Numbered from the stretch's first letter, positions 54,441 to 63,162 are shown. The stretch is DNA of 64,000 nucleotides from Burkholderia sp. 4M9327F10 (GCF_005503145.1 NZ_SCNV01000028.1:1-64000); one strand, 5' to 3'. Numbers and translations: made by a program. Notes: a model not told the origin generated them from the sequence alone.

Positions 54441-55610
54441 TTACGCCTTGCCCGCAGCGGCCGCGACGACCTTCTGAGCAGCTTCTTCCATGCTGTCTGC
54501 CGCAATGATCGGCAGGCCGGATTCCGCCAGCATCTTCTTGCCCAGGTCTTCGTTCGTGCCCTTCATGCGGACCACGAGCGGCACCTTCAGCGAGACAGCC
54601 TTCGACGCAGCGATCACGCCTTCCGCGATCACGTCGCAGCGCATGATGCCGCCGAAAATGTTGACCAGAATGGCCGTCAGATTCGGGTTCTTCAGCATGA
54701 TCTTGAACGCTTCCGTGACCTTCTCGGTCGTGGCGCCACCGCCCACGTCGAGGAAGTTCGCCGGTTCGCCGCCGAACAGCTTGATGGTGTCCATCGTTGC
54801 CATGGCGAGGCCTGCGCCGTTCACGAGGCAGCCGATGTTGCCGTCGAGCGAGATGTACGCGAGGTCGAACTTCGACGCCTCGACTTCAGCCGGATCTTCT
54901 TCGTCCAGATCGCGGTAAGCGACGATTTCCGGATGACGGAACAGCGCGTTCGAATCGAAGTTGAACTTGGCGTCCAGTGCGATCACCTTGCCGTCGCCCG
55001 TCAGGATCAGCGGGTTGATTTCGGCCAGCGATGCGTCCGTTTCCCAGAATGCCTTGTACAGGCCTTGCAGGATCGCGCGAGCTTGCGGCAGCGAAGCAGC
55101 GGGCACGCCGATCTTCGTGGCGAGTTCGTCCGCTTCGGCGTCCTTCAGACCGGTCGACGGGTCGACGGCGATCTTGTGGATCAGCTCAGGCGTCTTTTCC
55201 GCGACTTCTTCGACGTCCATGCCGCCTTCGCTCGAAGCCATCACGACGACCTTCTGCGAGACGCGATCGATCACGAGGCCGACATACAGTTCCTTCTTGA
55301 TGTCAGCGCCTTCTTCGATCAGCAGGCGGTTCACCTTCTGGCCTTCCGGACCGGTCTGGTGCGTGACGAGCTGCATGCCGAGGATCTGGTTCGAGTATTC
55401 ACGAACCTGTTCCAGCGACTTTGCGACCTTCACGCCGCCACCCTTGCCACGGCCACCCGCGTGGATCTGAGCCTTCACGACCCATACCGGGCCGCCCAGC
55501 TCTTCAGCGGCCTTGACCGCATCATCCACCGAGAAGACCGGCTTGCCGCGCGGTACCGCGACGCCGAATTTCCGCAGGATTTCCTTACCCTGGTACTCGT
55601 GAATCTTCAT
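54441..55610 (-). CDS. sucC: Succinyl-CoA synthetase beta subunit
   Basis: A 389-residue ATP-grasp subunit. MKIHEYQGKEILRKFGVAVP start, WVVKAQIHAGGRGKGGGVK nucleotide loop, AEINPLILTG and LVNGAGLAMATMD are diagnostic. Its ATG overlaps the stop of the upstream DUF2889 gene by 4 bp (ATGA), so translation is coupled to that gene. Confidence 0.97.
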   Translation of the reverse strand: MKIHEYQGKEILRKFGVAVPRGKPVFSVDDAVKAAEELGGPVWVVKAQIHAGGRGKGGGVKVAKSLEQVREYSNQILGMQLVTHQTGPEGQKVNRLLIEEGADIKKELYVGLVIDRVSQKVVVMASSEGGMDVEEVAEKTPELIHKIAVDPSTGLKDAEADELATKIGVPAASLPQARAILQGLYKAFWETDASLAEINPLILTGDGKVIALDAKFNFDSNALFRHPEIVAYRDLDEEDPAEVEASKFDLAYISLDGNIGCLVNGAGLAMATMDTIKLFGGEPANFLDVGGGATTEKVTEAFKIMLKNPNLTAILVNIFGGIMRCDVIAEGVIAASKAVSLKVPLVVRMKGTNEDLGKKMLAESGLPIIAADSMEEAAQKVVAAAAGKA

Positions 55611-56347
55611 GCGTGATTCCCTTCAGTCTGAGAGTTGGATTGAACTTCGTTTCCGCTGCTGTCGTTCAAACGGGACATGCCAGCGCCGTTGCCGGCGGCC
55701 TGGCGGGTTTGTTCGCTTGCTGCTTCCGCGCGCTCCGCTGAACGCGGCTCGCGGCCATACCAGCGCGGATAAAACTGTCGCACCGCCTCGCCGTCGAATC
55801 GCAGCGCGTGGCAGCGACCCAGCTGGAATGGCGGCTTGTCGTTTGAGTGCTCGTCTGAGGCTTGAGGTGAAGCGTTCCCTGAATCCGCTTCGTACGGCGG
55901 TTTGCCGCCATTGGTATTCCACACTTCGCCGGCGAACGCCTGAATGGCGGCCGTAGGAAGGAAAGCGCACAACTCGGTGAGATGCGTGCAACCTGCCGTG
56001 CCGCTGAGCAAACGGGCGGTTTCGCGACGGAAATTGTTGAACAGATTGAGCCCGATGAGGGCACGATAGGCGGGATTGGTGGCTTCGCACTGACCGGGAT
56101 AGGGCACCCAGTCGGACGACGCTTGCGCGTCGACAACGTTGAGCTTGCGATCGATCGTAATGCGGAGCCAGAGTTCATGGATCGGCTGACCGTTGGGCCG
56201 GACGCCCGACGCAAGCACCACATCACGTGGCTTTTGGTCGGTTAGGCACGCCTCTATGTCCCACAGGCCGTCCTCACGCTCATAGGCTTCCGCACGAATT
56301 GCGCGACGATGGCGCAACTGACGGGAAACTGGCGGGGGAAGCGGCAT
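55607..56347 (-). CDS. DUF2889 family protein
   Basis: A 246-residue protein of unknown function. Conserved elements: RRAIRAEAYEREDGLWDIEACLTD at the N-terminus, IHELWLRITIDRKLNVVDAQASS, and GCTHLTELCAFLPTAAIQAF. The last 60 residues are Ser/Gln/Asn-rich. ATG at 56347 starts the conserved region; there is no strong ribosome site. It sits between recX and sucC and overlaps the sucC start by 4 bp, so it may affect succinyl-CoA synthetase or be co-regulated with it. Confidence 0.82.
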   Translation of the reverse strand: MPLPPPVSRQLRHRRAIRAEAYEREDGLWDIEACLTDQKPRDVVLASGVRPNGQPIHELWLRITIDRKLNVVDAQASSDWVPYPGQCEATNPAYRALIGLNLFNNFRRETARLLSGTAGCTHLTELCAFLPTAAIQAFAGEVWNTNGGKPPYEADSGNASPQASDEHSNDKPPFQLGRCHALRFDGEAVRQFYPRWYGREPRSAERAEAASEQTRQAAGNGAGMSRLNDSSGNEVQSNSQTEGNHA

Positions 56348-56457
56348 GCGGAAGGAAAAGGCCGAATTGGAAAACCATTGAATTTTAGCATACTGGATAT
56401 TTGGGACAGCGCCGATTGTGCATAGCACCAATCCAGTGCGGGCGGAAGCGGCCCAGT

Positions 56458-56500
56458 GTCGCGTGGGGTTGCACGGTGTTGCGGGGTATTGAGCGGCGTC
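56458..56500. repeat. Short 10-bp degenerate tandem repeat upstream of DUF2889 gene
   Basis: GTCG, GTTG, GTTG, ATTG and GTCA cores at 56458, 56468, 56478, 56488 and 56498, exactly 10 bp apart (best units GCGTGGGGTT, GCACGGTGTT and GCGGGGTATT). It lies in the recX-DUF2889 gap. Confidence 0.65.
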
Positions 56501-56518
56501 AGTCTGACGCCTGTCGCG

Positions 56519-57286
56519 TCAGTCGCCGGCCCACTCGTCGTCGATGCCCTTGAGGATCTTGCCGATGGTTGCGCCGGAAAAACCCCGTGCCGCAAGGAAG
56601 CGCGCTTGCCGCGCACGCTCGGCCGGTGTTTCCGGAAGCTGGCCGTACTTTTTGCGCCAGATAGCCTGGGCGCGCGCCAGTTCGGTTTCGCGCAGTTGCG
56701 CGCTCGCCTCTTCGATCAGCGTCTGGCCAACCGCATGACGCTTCAGTTCGCCGACGATACGGTTCGCGCCAAGGCGCGACGCCCGGCGGTGAATCAGGCT
56801 CTCCGCGAAGCGCGAATCTGAGAGCCAGCCTTCGCTTTCGAGCGAATCGAGCAAAGCTTCTAGAGAGTCCGTCTCTTCGACGAAGGGCATCAGCTTGCGC
56901 GAGAGTTCGGCGCGGCTGTATTCGCGGCGGGAGAGGTAGCCGAGTGCACGGCCTTTTAGCGAGCGGACAGGGCCTTTGGATTTCTCGGCGGCCCGGTCCT
57001 GGTCCGAACGCGCTTCTCCGGGTGCTCGGCGCGAGCGGGTGTAGGTGGTTTCTGCGGGCGAAGTATTGGCGTCGCCTCGTGCAGAAGGCACCGAGCCGCG
57101 CTGCGCTGAAGGCGCGCGGCCGGAAGCCTGATCGTGCGCGTCGAAAGACTCGAACGGGTCGAAAGCGTCAGCCGGGTCAGCCGGGTTAAACGAACCACGT
57201 GGACCGCGCGGACCGAATGAATCACCGTCACGCGGGCCGTCCGCATCATGTCCTGCATTGGATACAGGCCGGCCCTTGCGTATCAC
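56519..57286 (-). CDS. recX: RecX regulator of RecA, with long N-terminal extension
   Basis: A 255-residue protein with GTG start at 57286, 8 nt after the recA stop and preceded by GAGGAG. The RecX domain is residues about 108-255 (SLKGRALGYLSRREYSRAEL, ESEGWLSDSRFAESLIHRRA, ARFLAARGFSGATIGKIL). The first ~107 residues are Asp/Gly/Pro/Ser-rich and probably disordered, much longer than in typical 150-residue RecX. RecX binds RecA filaments and limits recombinase activity; it is co-transcribed with recA. Confidence 0.92.
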   Translation of the reverse strand: MIRKGRPVSNAGHDADGPRDGDSFGPRGPRGSFNPADPADAFDPFESFDAHDQASGRAPSAQRGSVPSARGDANTSPAETTYTRSRRAPGEARSDQDRAAEKSKGPVRSLKGRALGYLSRREYSRAELSRKLMPFVEETDSLEALLDSLESEGWLSDSRFAESLIHRRASRLGANRIVGELKRHAVGQTLIEEASAQLRETELARAQAIWRKKYGQLPETPAERARQARFLAARGFSGATIGKILKGIDDEWAGD

Positions 57287-57293
57287 GCGACGA

Positions 57294-58364
57294 TTACTCC
57301 TCTTCGTCCGCGACTTCAGCGCCTGCGGCAGCTTCCGCCATCGCATTCACGCCCAGCGATTCACGGATGCGGTTCTCGATTTCGCGGGCGATCTCGGGAT
57401 TTTCGCGCAGGAATTCGCGCGCATTGTCTTTACCTTGACCAATGCGCTCGCCGTTGTAGCTGTACCAGGCACCGGCCTTGTCGACGATCTTCGCTGCCAC
57501 GCCCAGGTCGATGACTTCGCCCTGACGCGAAATGCCTTCGCCATACAGGATGTCGAAAATCGCTTCACGGAACGGCGGCGACACCTTGTTCTTGACGACC
57601 TTCACGCGCGTTTCGTTGCCGATCACTTCGTCATTCTTCTTGATCGAGCCGATACGGCGGATGTCCAGACGCACGGATGCGTAGAACTTGAGTGCATTAC
57701 CGCCGGTGGTGGTTTCCGGGTTGCCGAACATCACGCCGATCTTCATACGGATCTGGTTGATGAAGATGACGAGGCAGTTGGTGCGCTTGATCGTGCCGGT
57801 GAGCTTGCGCAGCGCCTGCGACATCAGACGTGCTTGCAGACCCGGCAGCGAGTCGCCCATTTCGCCTTCGATTTCGGCCTTCGGCACGAGTGCCGCAACC
57901 GAGTCGATCACGATCATGTCGATCGAGCCCGAGCGCACCAGTGCGTCGGCAATTTCCAGCGCCTGTTCACCCGTGTCCGGTTGCGAAACCAGCAGATCAG
58001 AGACGTTCACGCCAAGCTTGCCCGCGTACTGGATGTCCAGCGCGTGTTCCGCGTCGATAAACGCTGCCGTGCCGCCGAGCTTCTGCATTTCGGCGATGAC
58101 TTGCAGCGTCAGCGTGGTTTTACCCGACGATTCCGGTCCGTAGATTTCAACCACACGGCCACGCGGCAAACCGCCGACGCCAAGCGCGATGTCGAGGCCA
58201 AGCGATCCCGTTGAGACCACCTGAATGTCTTCGACTGCCTCGCCTGCGCCGAGCCGCATGACCGACCCTTTGCCGAACTGCTTTTCGATCTGTGCGAGCG
58301 CGGCAGCGAGGGCCTTGCTCTTTTCAGCCGTCAGTCCAGCCGAGCCTTTCTTGCTTTCTTCCAT
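57294..58364 (-). CDS. recA: RecA recombinase
   Basis: A 356-residue DNA-dependent ATPase for homologous recombination and LexA self-cleavage. Walker A is GPESSGKTT (residues about 71-79), then MIVIDSVAALVPKAE, INQIRMKIGVMFGNPETTTGG and the acidic C-terminus (AGAEVADEEE). ATG at 58364 has AAAGGA upstream. A LexA box overlaps the promoter. recX follows at 8 nt. Confidence 0.98.
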   Translation of the reverse strand: MEESKKGSAGLTAEKSKALAAALAQIEKQFGKGSVMRLGAGEAVEDIQVVSTGSLGLDIALGVGGLPRGRVVEIYGPESSGKTTLTLQVIAEMQKLGGTAAFIDAEHALDIQYAGKLGVNVSDLLVSQPDTGEQALEIADALVRSGSIDMIVIDSVAALVPKAEIEGEMGDSLPGLQARLMSQALRKLTGTIKRTNCLVIFINQIRMKIGVMFGNPETTTGGNALKFYASVRLDIRRIGSIKKNDEVIGNETRVKVVKNKVSPPFREAIFDILYGEGISRQGEVIDLGVAAKIVDKAGAWYSYNGERIGQGKDNAREFLRENPEIAREIENRIRESLGVNAMAEAAAGAEVADEEE

Positions 58365-58444
58365 GAATCGTCCTTTGCTATGATGAACGGCGTCTGAGGC
58401 AGATGTGCAGCCCATTCATCACGGACAGCACCCTAAACGCAGAC

Positions 58445-58473
58445 ACTGTATAAAAAAACAGTAGTTTTGGCAA
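58445..58473 (-). promoter_or_regulatory. recA promoter with overlapping LexA (SOS) box
   Basis: On the minus strand, -35 TTGCCA (58473-58468), a 17-nt spacer and -10 TACAGT (58450-58445). The SOS box CTGT-N8-ACAG (58446-58461, AT-rich centre) covers the spacer end and the -10, so LexA would block RNA polymerase directly. It is about 81-96 bp upstream of the recA ATG. Confidence 0.9.
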
Positions 58474-58592
58474 GCACGATTCGCACATGGCGTTATTTAT
58501 GTGCGGTCAATGCGCCGACTACCCACAAGAATCTCTGGAGACCGCTGCGCGCCGGGCGTTACCACGGTGCCGGCATGGCAGGCTGGCGCATC

Positions 58593-59441
58593 ATGCGAAT
58601 TCTCATTGCCGAAGATGACAGCATACTCGCGGACGGTCTGATTCGATCACTCCGCCAATCGGCATACGCCGTTGATCACGTGAAGAACGGCGTCGAGGCG
58701 GATACCGCGCTGTCGGTGCAAACTTTCGACCTGCTGATTCTCGATCTCGGCCTGCCGCGCATGTCCGGGCTCGAGGTGCTGCGCCGCCTGCGGGCGCGCA
58801 ACTCGAACCTGCCGGTGCTGATTCTGACCGCAGCGGATAGCGTCGACGAGCGCGTCAAAGGGCTCGACCTCGGCGCCGACGACTATATGGCCAAGCCGTT
58901 TGCCCTCAACGAACTCGAAGCCCGCGTGCGGGCGCTGACCCGGCGCGGCGCCGGCGGGGGCCCGACGGTGGTGCGGCACGGCTCGCTGTCGTTCGACCAG
59001 GTGGGGCGGATCGCGTATATCAACGACCAGGTCATCGAGCTGTCGGCACGCGAACTGGGCCTGCTCGAAGTGCTGCTGCAACGGATCGGCCGGCTCGTGT
59101 CGAAGGAGCAACTGGTCGATCACCTGTGCGAGTGGGGCGAAGAGGTCAGCAACAACGCGATCGAAGTCTACGTGCACCGGCTGCGCAAGAAGATCGAACC
59201 GAGCGGCGTGCGCATTCTCACCGTGCGCGGCCTTGGGTACTGCCTGGAGAAGGCCGCTCAGACGGGGGCCGGCGCGAGCGCGGCGCCCGCTGGGGTGGCG
59301 TCCGGTGCAGCCACGGACGCGGCGTCGCCGGCCGCAGCGGCCAGTCCGTCCAATTCGTCGGCCGCGTCGGCGGCGCCCGCCACCGCTGCGCCCTCCTCGC
59401 CCGCATCCGCCGCGATGCCCGCGAGCCACCACTTCAAATAG
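58593..59441 (+). CDS. OmpR-family response regulator (TctD-like) with extra C-terminal tail
   Basis: A 282-residue regulator. Receiver: EDD at 7-9, phosphoacceptor Asp51 (LILDLGLPRMS), Lys near 101 (AKPFALNEL). Winged-helix DNA-binding domain about residues 125-220 (VEVYVHRLRKKI-type helix, then TVRGLGYCLEK). A 62-residue Ala/Ser/Pro/Thr-rich tail follows the folded part (221-282), unlike most OmpR proteins. ATG at 58593 is the canonical MRILIAEDD start. It is co-directional with the kinase, 10 bp ahead. Confidence 0.92.
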   Translation: MRILIAEDDSILADGLIRSLRQSAYAVDHVKNGVEADTALSVQTFDLLILDLGLPRMSGLEVLRRLRARNSNLPVLILTAADSVDERVKGLDLGADDYMAKPFALNELEARVRALTRRGAGGGPTVVRHGSLSFDQVGRIAYINDQVIELSARELGLLEVLLQRIGRLVSKEQLVDHLCEWGEEVSNNAIEVYVHRLRKKIEPSGVRILTVRGLGYCLEKAAQTGAGASAAPAGVASGAATDAASPAAAASPSNSSAASAAPATAAPSSPASAAMPASHHFK

Positions 59442-59450
59442 AGACCGCCC

Positions 59451-60992
59451 ATGTCCGCACGCGCAGAGCGCGCCGCGGCGCCAGCGGCGGACCTCGACGA
59501 CGAGGCGCGCGACGCCCGTTACGCGAACCCGTTCGCGCCGCCCGACGAAACGGAGACCGCTGCCGCGGCGCGCCCGCGCTCGCTGTTCGGCGAAATTCTC
59601 GACTGGATGCTGGCGCCTTTGCTGCTGTTGTGGCCAATGAGCATCGCGGTGACGTATCTGGTCGCCAAGTCGATCGCCAACGGCCCGTTCGACCGGGCCC
59701 TCGAAACCGACGCCTATGTATTGGCGCGCCAGATCCATCCGGTAAACGGGGTCGCGGTATTGTCGCTGCCTGACGCGACGCGCGATTTCCTGAGCGGGGA
59801 CAACGTCGACAAGGTGTTTTATCAGGTGCTCGGCACACGCGGCGAACTGGTGGGTGGCGAGCGCGACATGCCGTTGCCGCACGAAGAAGACCGGCCACCG
59901 CCGGGGCTGGTCGAGTTTCGCGACGACATGCTGCGCGGCAACGAGATCCGCGTCGCCTACACGACCGTCGAGTTTCCGCAGACCCCGGGCGCGTTGCCCG
60001 TGCTGGTGCAGGTGGGCGAGACGCTCGACAAGCGCAGCCAGCTCGCCAACGACATCATCAAAGGTGTGATCCTGCCGCAATTCGTGATCCTGCCGCTCGC
60101 GATCGTGCTGGTGTGGTTCGGGCTCTCGCGCGGGCTCGCGCCGCTGCACGCGCTACAGGCGCATATCCGGGCGCGCCGTCCGGACGACCTCTCGCCGCTC
60201 GAAGCCCATCGCGCGCCGCCGGAAATCGAACCGCTGGTAACGTCGTTCAACGACCTGCTAACACGCCTTGAACAGAACATGGAGCTGCAAAAGCGCTTCA
60301 TCGCCGACGCCGCCCATCAGATGAAGACCCCGCTCGCCGGTCTGCGCACTCAGGCCGAACTGGCGCTGCGCCAGGACGTGTCGGCGGAAGTGCATCGCTC
60401 CCTTGAGCAGATCGCGACAAGCTCCGAGCACGCGGCACGGCTCGTCACGCAATTGCTGGCGCTGGCGCGCGCCGAAAACCGGCTCTCCGGGCAGATTTTT
60501 GCGCCGGTCGAAGTCACCGAGGTCGCCCGCAGTGCGGTGCGCGACTGGTTGCAGGCGGCGCTCGCCAAGCAGATGGACCTCGGCTACGAGGGACCGGACG
60601 AAGCGGTGGAAATAGACGGCAGTCTGCTGATGCTGCGCGAGATGCTCTCCAACCTGATCGACAACGCGATCCGCTATACGCCGGCCGGCGGACGCATCAC
60701 CGTGCGGGTCCGGCCCGATCCGGCGGCGCGACAGGTGCATCTGGAAGTCGAGGACACGGGTCTCGGCATCCCGGCAGCGGAGCGAGCAAGGGTGATCGAG
60801 CGCTTCTACCGGATTCTCGGGCGCGAGGGCGACGGCAGCGGACTGGGGCTCGCCATTGTCCGCGAGATTGCCACCATGCACGGCGGCACCCTGACGATCG
60901 ACGACAACGTCTATCAAGCCACGCCGCGTCTGGCCGGTACGCTCGTGCGTGTCAGCTTGCTGGCACGCGAGGCGGCACGGGACTTACCCTAA
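59451..60992 (+). CDS. Two-component sensor kinase (TctE-like)
   Basis: A 513-residue membrane sensor. An Ala/Arg/Pro-rich cytoplasmic start (1-45) precedes TM1 (LAPLLLLWPMSIAVTYLVA), a periplasmic 2CSK_N-like sensor (about 70-205), TM2 (IILPQFVILPLAIVLVWFG-like, near 205-225), HAMP and the kinase core: H-box His289 (ADAAHQMKTPLAGL), N-box NLIDNAIRYTP, G1 DTGLGIP, G2 GDGSGLGLAI. TctE kinases respond to tricarboxylates; the MHS transporter downstream fits organic-acid sensing (inference). Confidence 0.91.
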   Translation: MSARAERAAAPAADLDDEARDARYANPFAPPDETETAAAARPRSLFGEILDWMLAPLLLLWPMSIAVTYLVAKSIANGPFDRALETDAYVLARQIHPVNGVAVLSLPDATRDFLSGDNVDKVFYQVLGTRGELVGGERDMPLPHEEDRPPPGLVEFRDDMLRGNEIRVAYTTVEFPQTPGALPVLVQVGETLDKRSQLANDIIKGVILPQFVILPLAIVLVWFGLSRGLAPLHALQAHIRARRPDDLSPLEAHRAPPEIEPLVTSFNDLLTRLEQNMELQKRFIADAAHQMKTPLAGLRTQAELALRQDVSAEVHRSLEQIATSSEHAARLVTQLLALARAENRLSGQIFAPVEVTEVARSAVRDWLQAALAKQMDLGYEGPDEAVEIDGSLLMLREMLSNLIDNAIRYTPAGGRITVRVRPDPAARQVHLEVEDTGLGIPAAERARVIERFYRILGREGDGSGLGLAIVREIATMHGGTLTIDDNVYQATPRLAGTLVRVSLLAREAARDLP

Positions 60993-61224
60993 GCGGGCCG
61001 AGCCGAACACAATCGAGAATTCACGATGTCGTCAATTTAGGAGAAAATCTGGCATATTTAGCCATAATTTGACGGAATATAACCCCACCCACACTTACCC
61101 CATTGCGCCGTTAATTTTGAGACACAACGTCAGTAGGCCGTAAGTTTCCGCTCCAATAATCCGATTCACGGCAGCGCATTCCGGGCGCTCCCGCGTGCAG
61201 ATATCAAAATATTGGAGACGACAT

Positions 61225-62883
61225 ATGGCTACCGTTGGCGGGCAAGTGTCCCACGTGCCGATGACGCACGACGAGAAGCGGGTGATCTTCGCATCGTCGC
61301 TAGGCACTGTTTTCGAGTGGTATGACTTCTACCTGGCCGGCTCACTCGCGGTCTTCATCAGCAAGAGCTTCTTCTCCGGGGTCAATCCCACAGCCGGCTT
61401 CATCTTCACGCTGCTCAGCTTCGCGGCAGGCTTTGCCGTGCGGCCGTTCGGCGCGATCGTATTCGGGCGTCTCGGCGATCTGGTGGGGCGCAAATACACG
61501 TTCCTGATCACAATCGTGATCATGGGTCTGTCGACGTTCCTGGTCGGCTTCCTGCCCGGCTACGCTTCGATCGGCATGGCATCGCCGGTGATCTTTATCG
61601 CCATGCGGCTCCTGCAGGGCCTGGCACTGGGCGGCGAGTACGGGGGCGCCGCGACCTACGTCGCGGAACATGCACCGGCCGGCCGACGCGGCTTCTACAC
61701 GGCATGGATCCAGACGACGGCCACACTTGGCCTGTTCCTGTCCTTGCTGGTGATTCTCGGTGTGCGTACTTCGATCGGTGAAGACTCGTTCGGCGCATGG
61801 GGATGGCGCGTGCCGTTTCTCGCGTCGATCATCCTGCTGGGCGTGTCCGTATGGATCCGGCTGCAACTGAATGAGTCGCCGGTGTTCGCGCGCATCAAGG
61901 CCGAAGGCAAGACGTCCAAGGCGCCGCTGACCGAGTCGTTCGGCCAATGGAAGAACCTGAAGATCGTGATTCTCGCGCTCATCGGCCTGACCGCCGGCCA
62001 GGCCGTGGTCTGGTACACGGGTCAGTTCTACACGCTGTTCTTCCTGACGCAGACGCTCAAGGTGGCCGGCCCCACCGCCAACATCCTGATCGCGCTTGCG
62101 TTGCTGATCGGCACACCGTTCTTCCTGTTCTTCGGCTCGCTGTCGGACCGGATCGGCCGCAAGCCGATCATCATGGCCGGCCTGCTGATCGCGGCGCTGA
62201 CTTACTTCCCGCTGTTCAAGGCGCTCACACACTTCACCAACCCGGCGCTCGAGACCGCAACGCAGAAGTCGCCGATTGTGGTGATCGCCAACCCGGATGA
62301 GTGTTCGTTCCAGTTCAACCCGGTGGGTACGGCGAAGTTCACCTCGTCATGCGACATTGCGAAGAGCGCGCTGTCGAAAGCGGGTTTGAACTACGACAAC
62401 GTGGCGGCGCCGGCCGGGACGATCGCGCAGATCAAGGTGGGCGATACGGTTGTCAATACGTTTGACGGCAAGGCAGCGGACGCGAAGGCGCAGGGCAAGG
62501 TGTTCGACGAAACGCTCGGCTCGACGCTCAAGGCAGCGGGCTATCCGGCCAAGGCCGATCCGGCGCAGATCAACTGGCCGATGAGCGTGGTGATCCTGAC
62601 CATCATGATGATCTACGTAACGATGGTGTATGGGCCGATTGCGGCGATGCTGGTGGAGATGTTCCCGACGCGGATCCGGTATACGTCGATGTCGCTGCCG
62701 TATCACATCGGCAATGGCTGGTTTGGCGGGTTCTTGCCGGCTACGGCGTTCGCCATCGTGGCGGCGAAGGGGAATATCTACTCCGGGCTTTGGTATCCGA
62801 TTGTGGTTGCGCTCGCCACCTTCGTGATCGGCATGCTGTTCGTCAGGGAGACCAAGGACTCGGATATTTATGCGAAGGATTGA
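61225..62883 (+). CDS. MFS transporter, metabolite:H+ symporter (MHS) subfamily
   Basis: A 552-residue permease of the ProP/ShiA/KgtP type. FASSLGTVFEWYDFYLAGSL in TM1 and GRLGDLVGRKYTF, GGEYGGAATYVAEHAP and SDRIGRKPIIM in the loops are subfamily motifs. A hydrophilic insert of about 118 residues (near 332-451) lies between membrane segments and contains two Cys (ECSF, SSCD). Common MHS proteins are about 430-450 residues. ATG at 61225 has GGAG upstream. The AT-rich 60993-61224 gap is likely its promoter. Substrate unknown. Confidence 0.9.
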   Translation: MATVGGQVSHVPMTHDEKRVIFASSLGTVFEWYDFYLAGSLAVFISKSFFSGVNPTAGFIFTLLSFAAGFAVRPFGAIVFGRLGDLVGRKYTFLITIVIMGLSTFLVGFLPGYASIGMASPVIFIAMRLLQGLALGGEYGGAATYVAEHAPAGRRGFYTAWIQTTATLGLFLSLLVILGVRTSIGEDSFGAWGWRVPFLASIILLGVSVWIRLQLNESPVFARIKAEGKTSKAPLTESFGQWKNLKIVILALIGLTAGQAVVWYTGQFYTLFFLTQTLKVAGPTANILIALALLIGTPFFLFFGSLSDRIGRKPIIMAGLLIAALTYFPLFKALTHFTNPALETATQKSPIVVIANPDECSFQFNPVGTAKFTSSCDIAKSALSKAGLNYDNVAAPAGTIAQIKVGDTVVNTFDGKAADAKAQGKVFDETLGSTLKAAGYPAKADPAQINWPMSVVILTIMMIYVTMVYGPIAAMLVEMFPTRIRYTSMSLPYHIGNGWFGGFLPATAFAIVAAKGNIYSGLWYPIVVALATFVIGMLFVRETKDSDIYAKD

Positions 62884-62957
62884 GGGTGGTTGCTGTTGCC
62901 TGGATGCCCGTCTGTAGCTCGGCGCATGGCGGCTGAAAATGTTGGCGGTGGGGGGGG

Positions 62958-62986
62958 TTGACAGACTCCGCCGCCATCTTCATAAT
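62958..62986 (+). promoter_or_regulatory. Sigma-70 promoter of tRNA-Met
   Basis: Perfect -35 TTGACA (62958-62963), 17-nt spacer and -10 CATAAT (62981-62986). Transcription would begin near 62993, about 9 nt before the mature tRNA 5' end. Confidence 0.85.
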
Positions 62987-63001
62987 CTCGCTTCTTCTTT
63001 A

Positions 63002-63078
<77 letters not shown>

Positions 63079-63089
63079 GTATTACTCGC

Positions 63090-63122
63090 AAGGCCCGCTA
63101 CTCTTAACCGAGAGCGGGCCTT
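63090..63122 (+). terminator. Intrinsic terminator of tRNA-Met
   Basis: AAGGCCCGCT-N13-AGCGGGCCTT, a 10-bp stem followed by TCGTTTTA on +. It begins 12 nt after the tRNA and could also serve the convergent hydrolase transcript. Confidence 0.85.
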
Positions 63123-63162
63123 TCGTTTTAGTCCACCGACATGAATCAGCGGACCGCCTTGC

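Noticed and set aside
58467..58592. Upstream extension of the response regulator to 58467
   Set aside because: It would overlap the recA promoter/LexA region, and the receiver domain begins exactly at MRILIAEDD at 58593.
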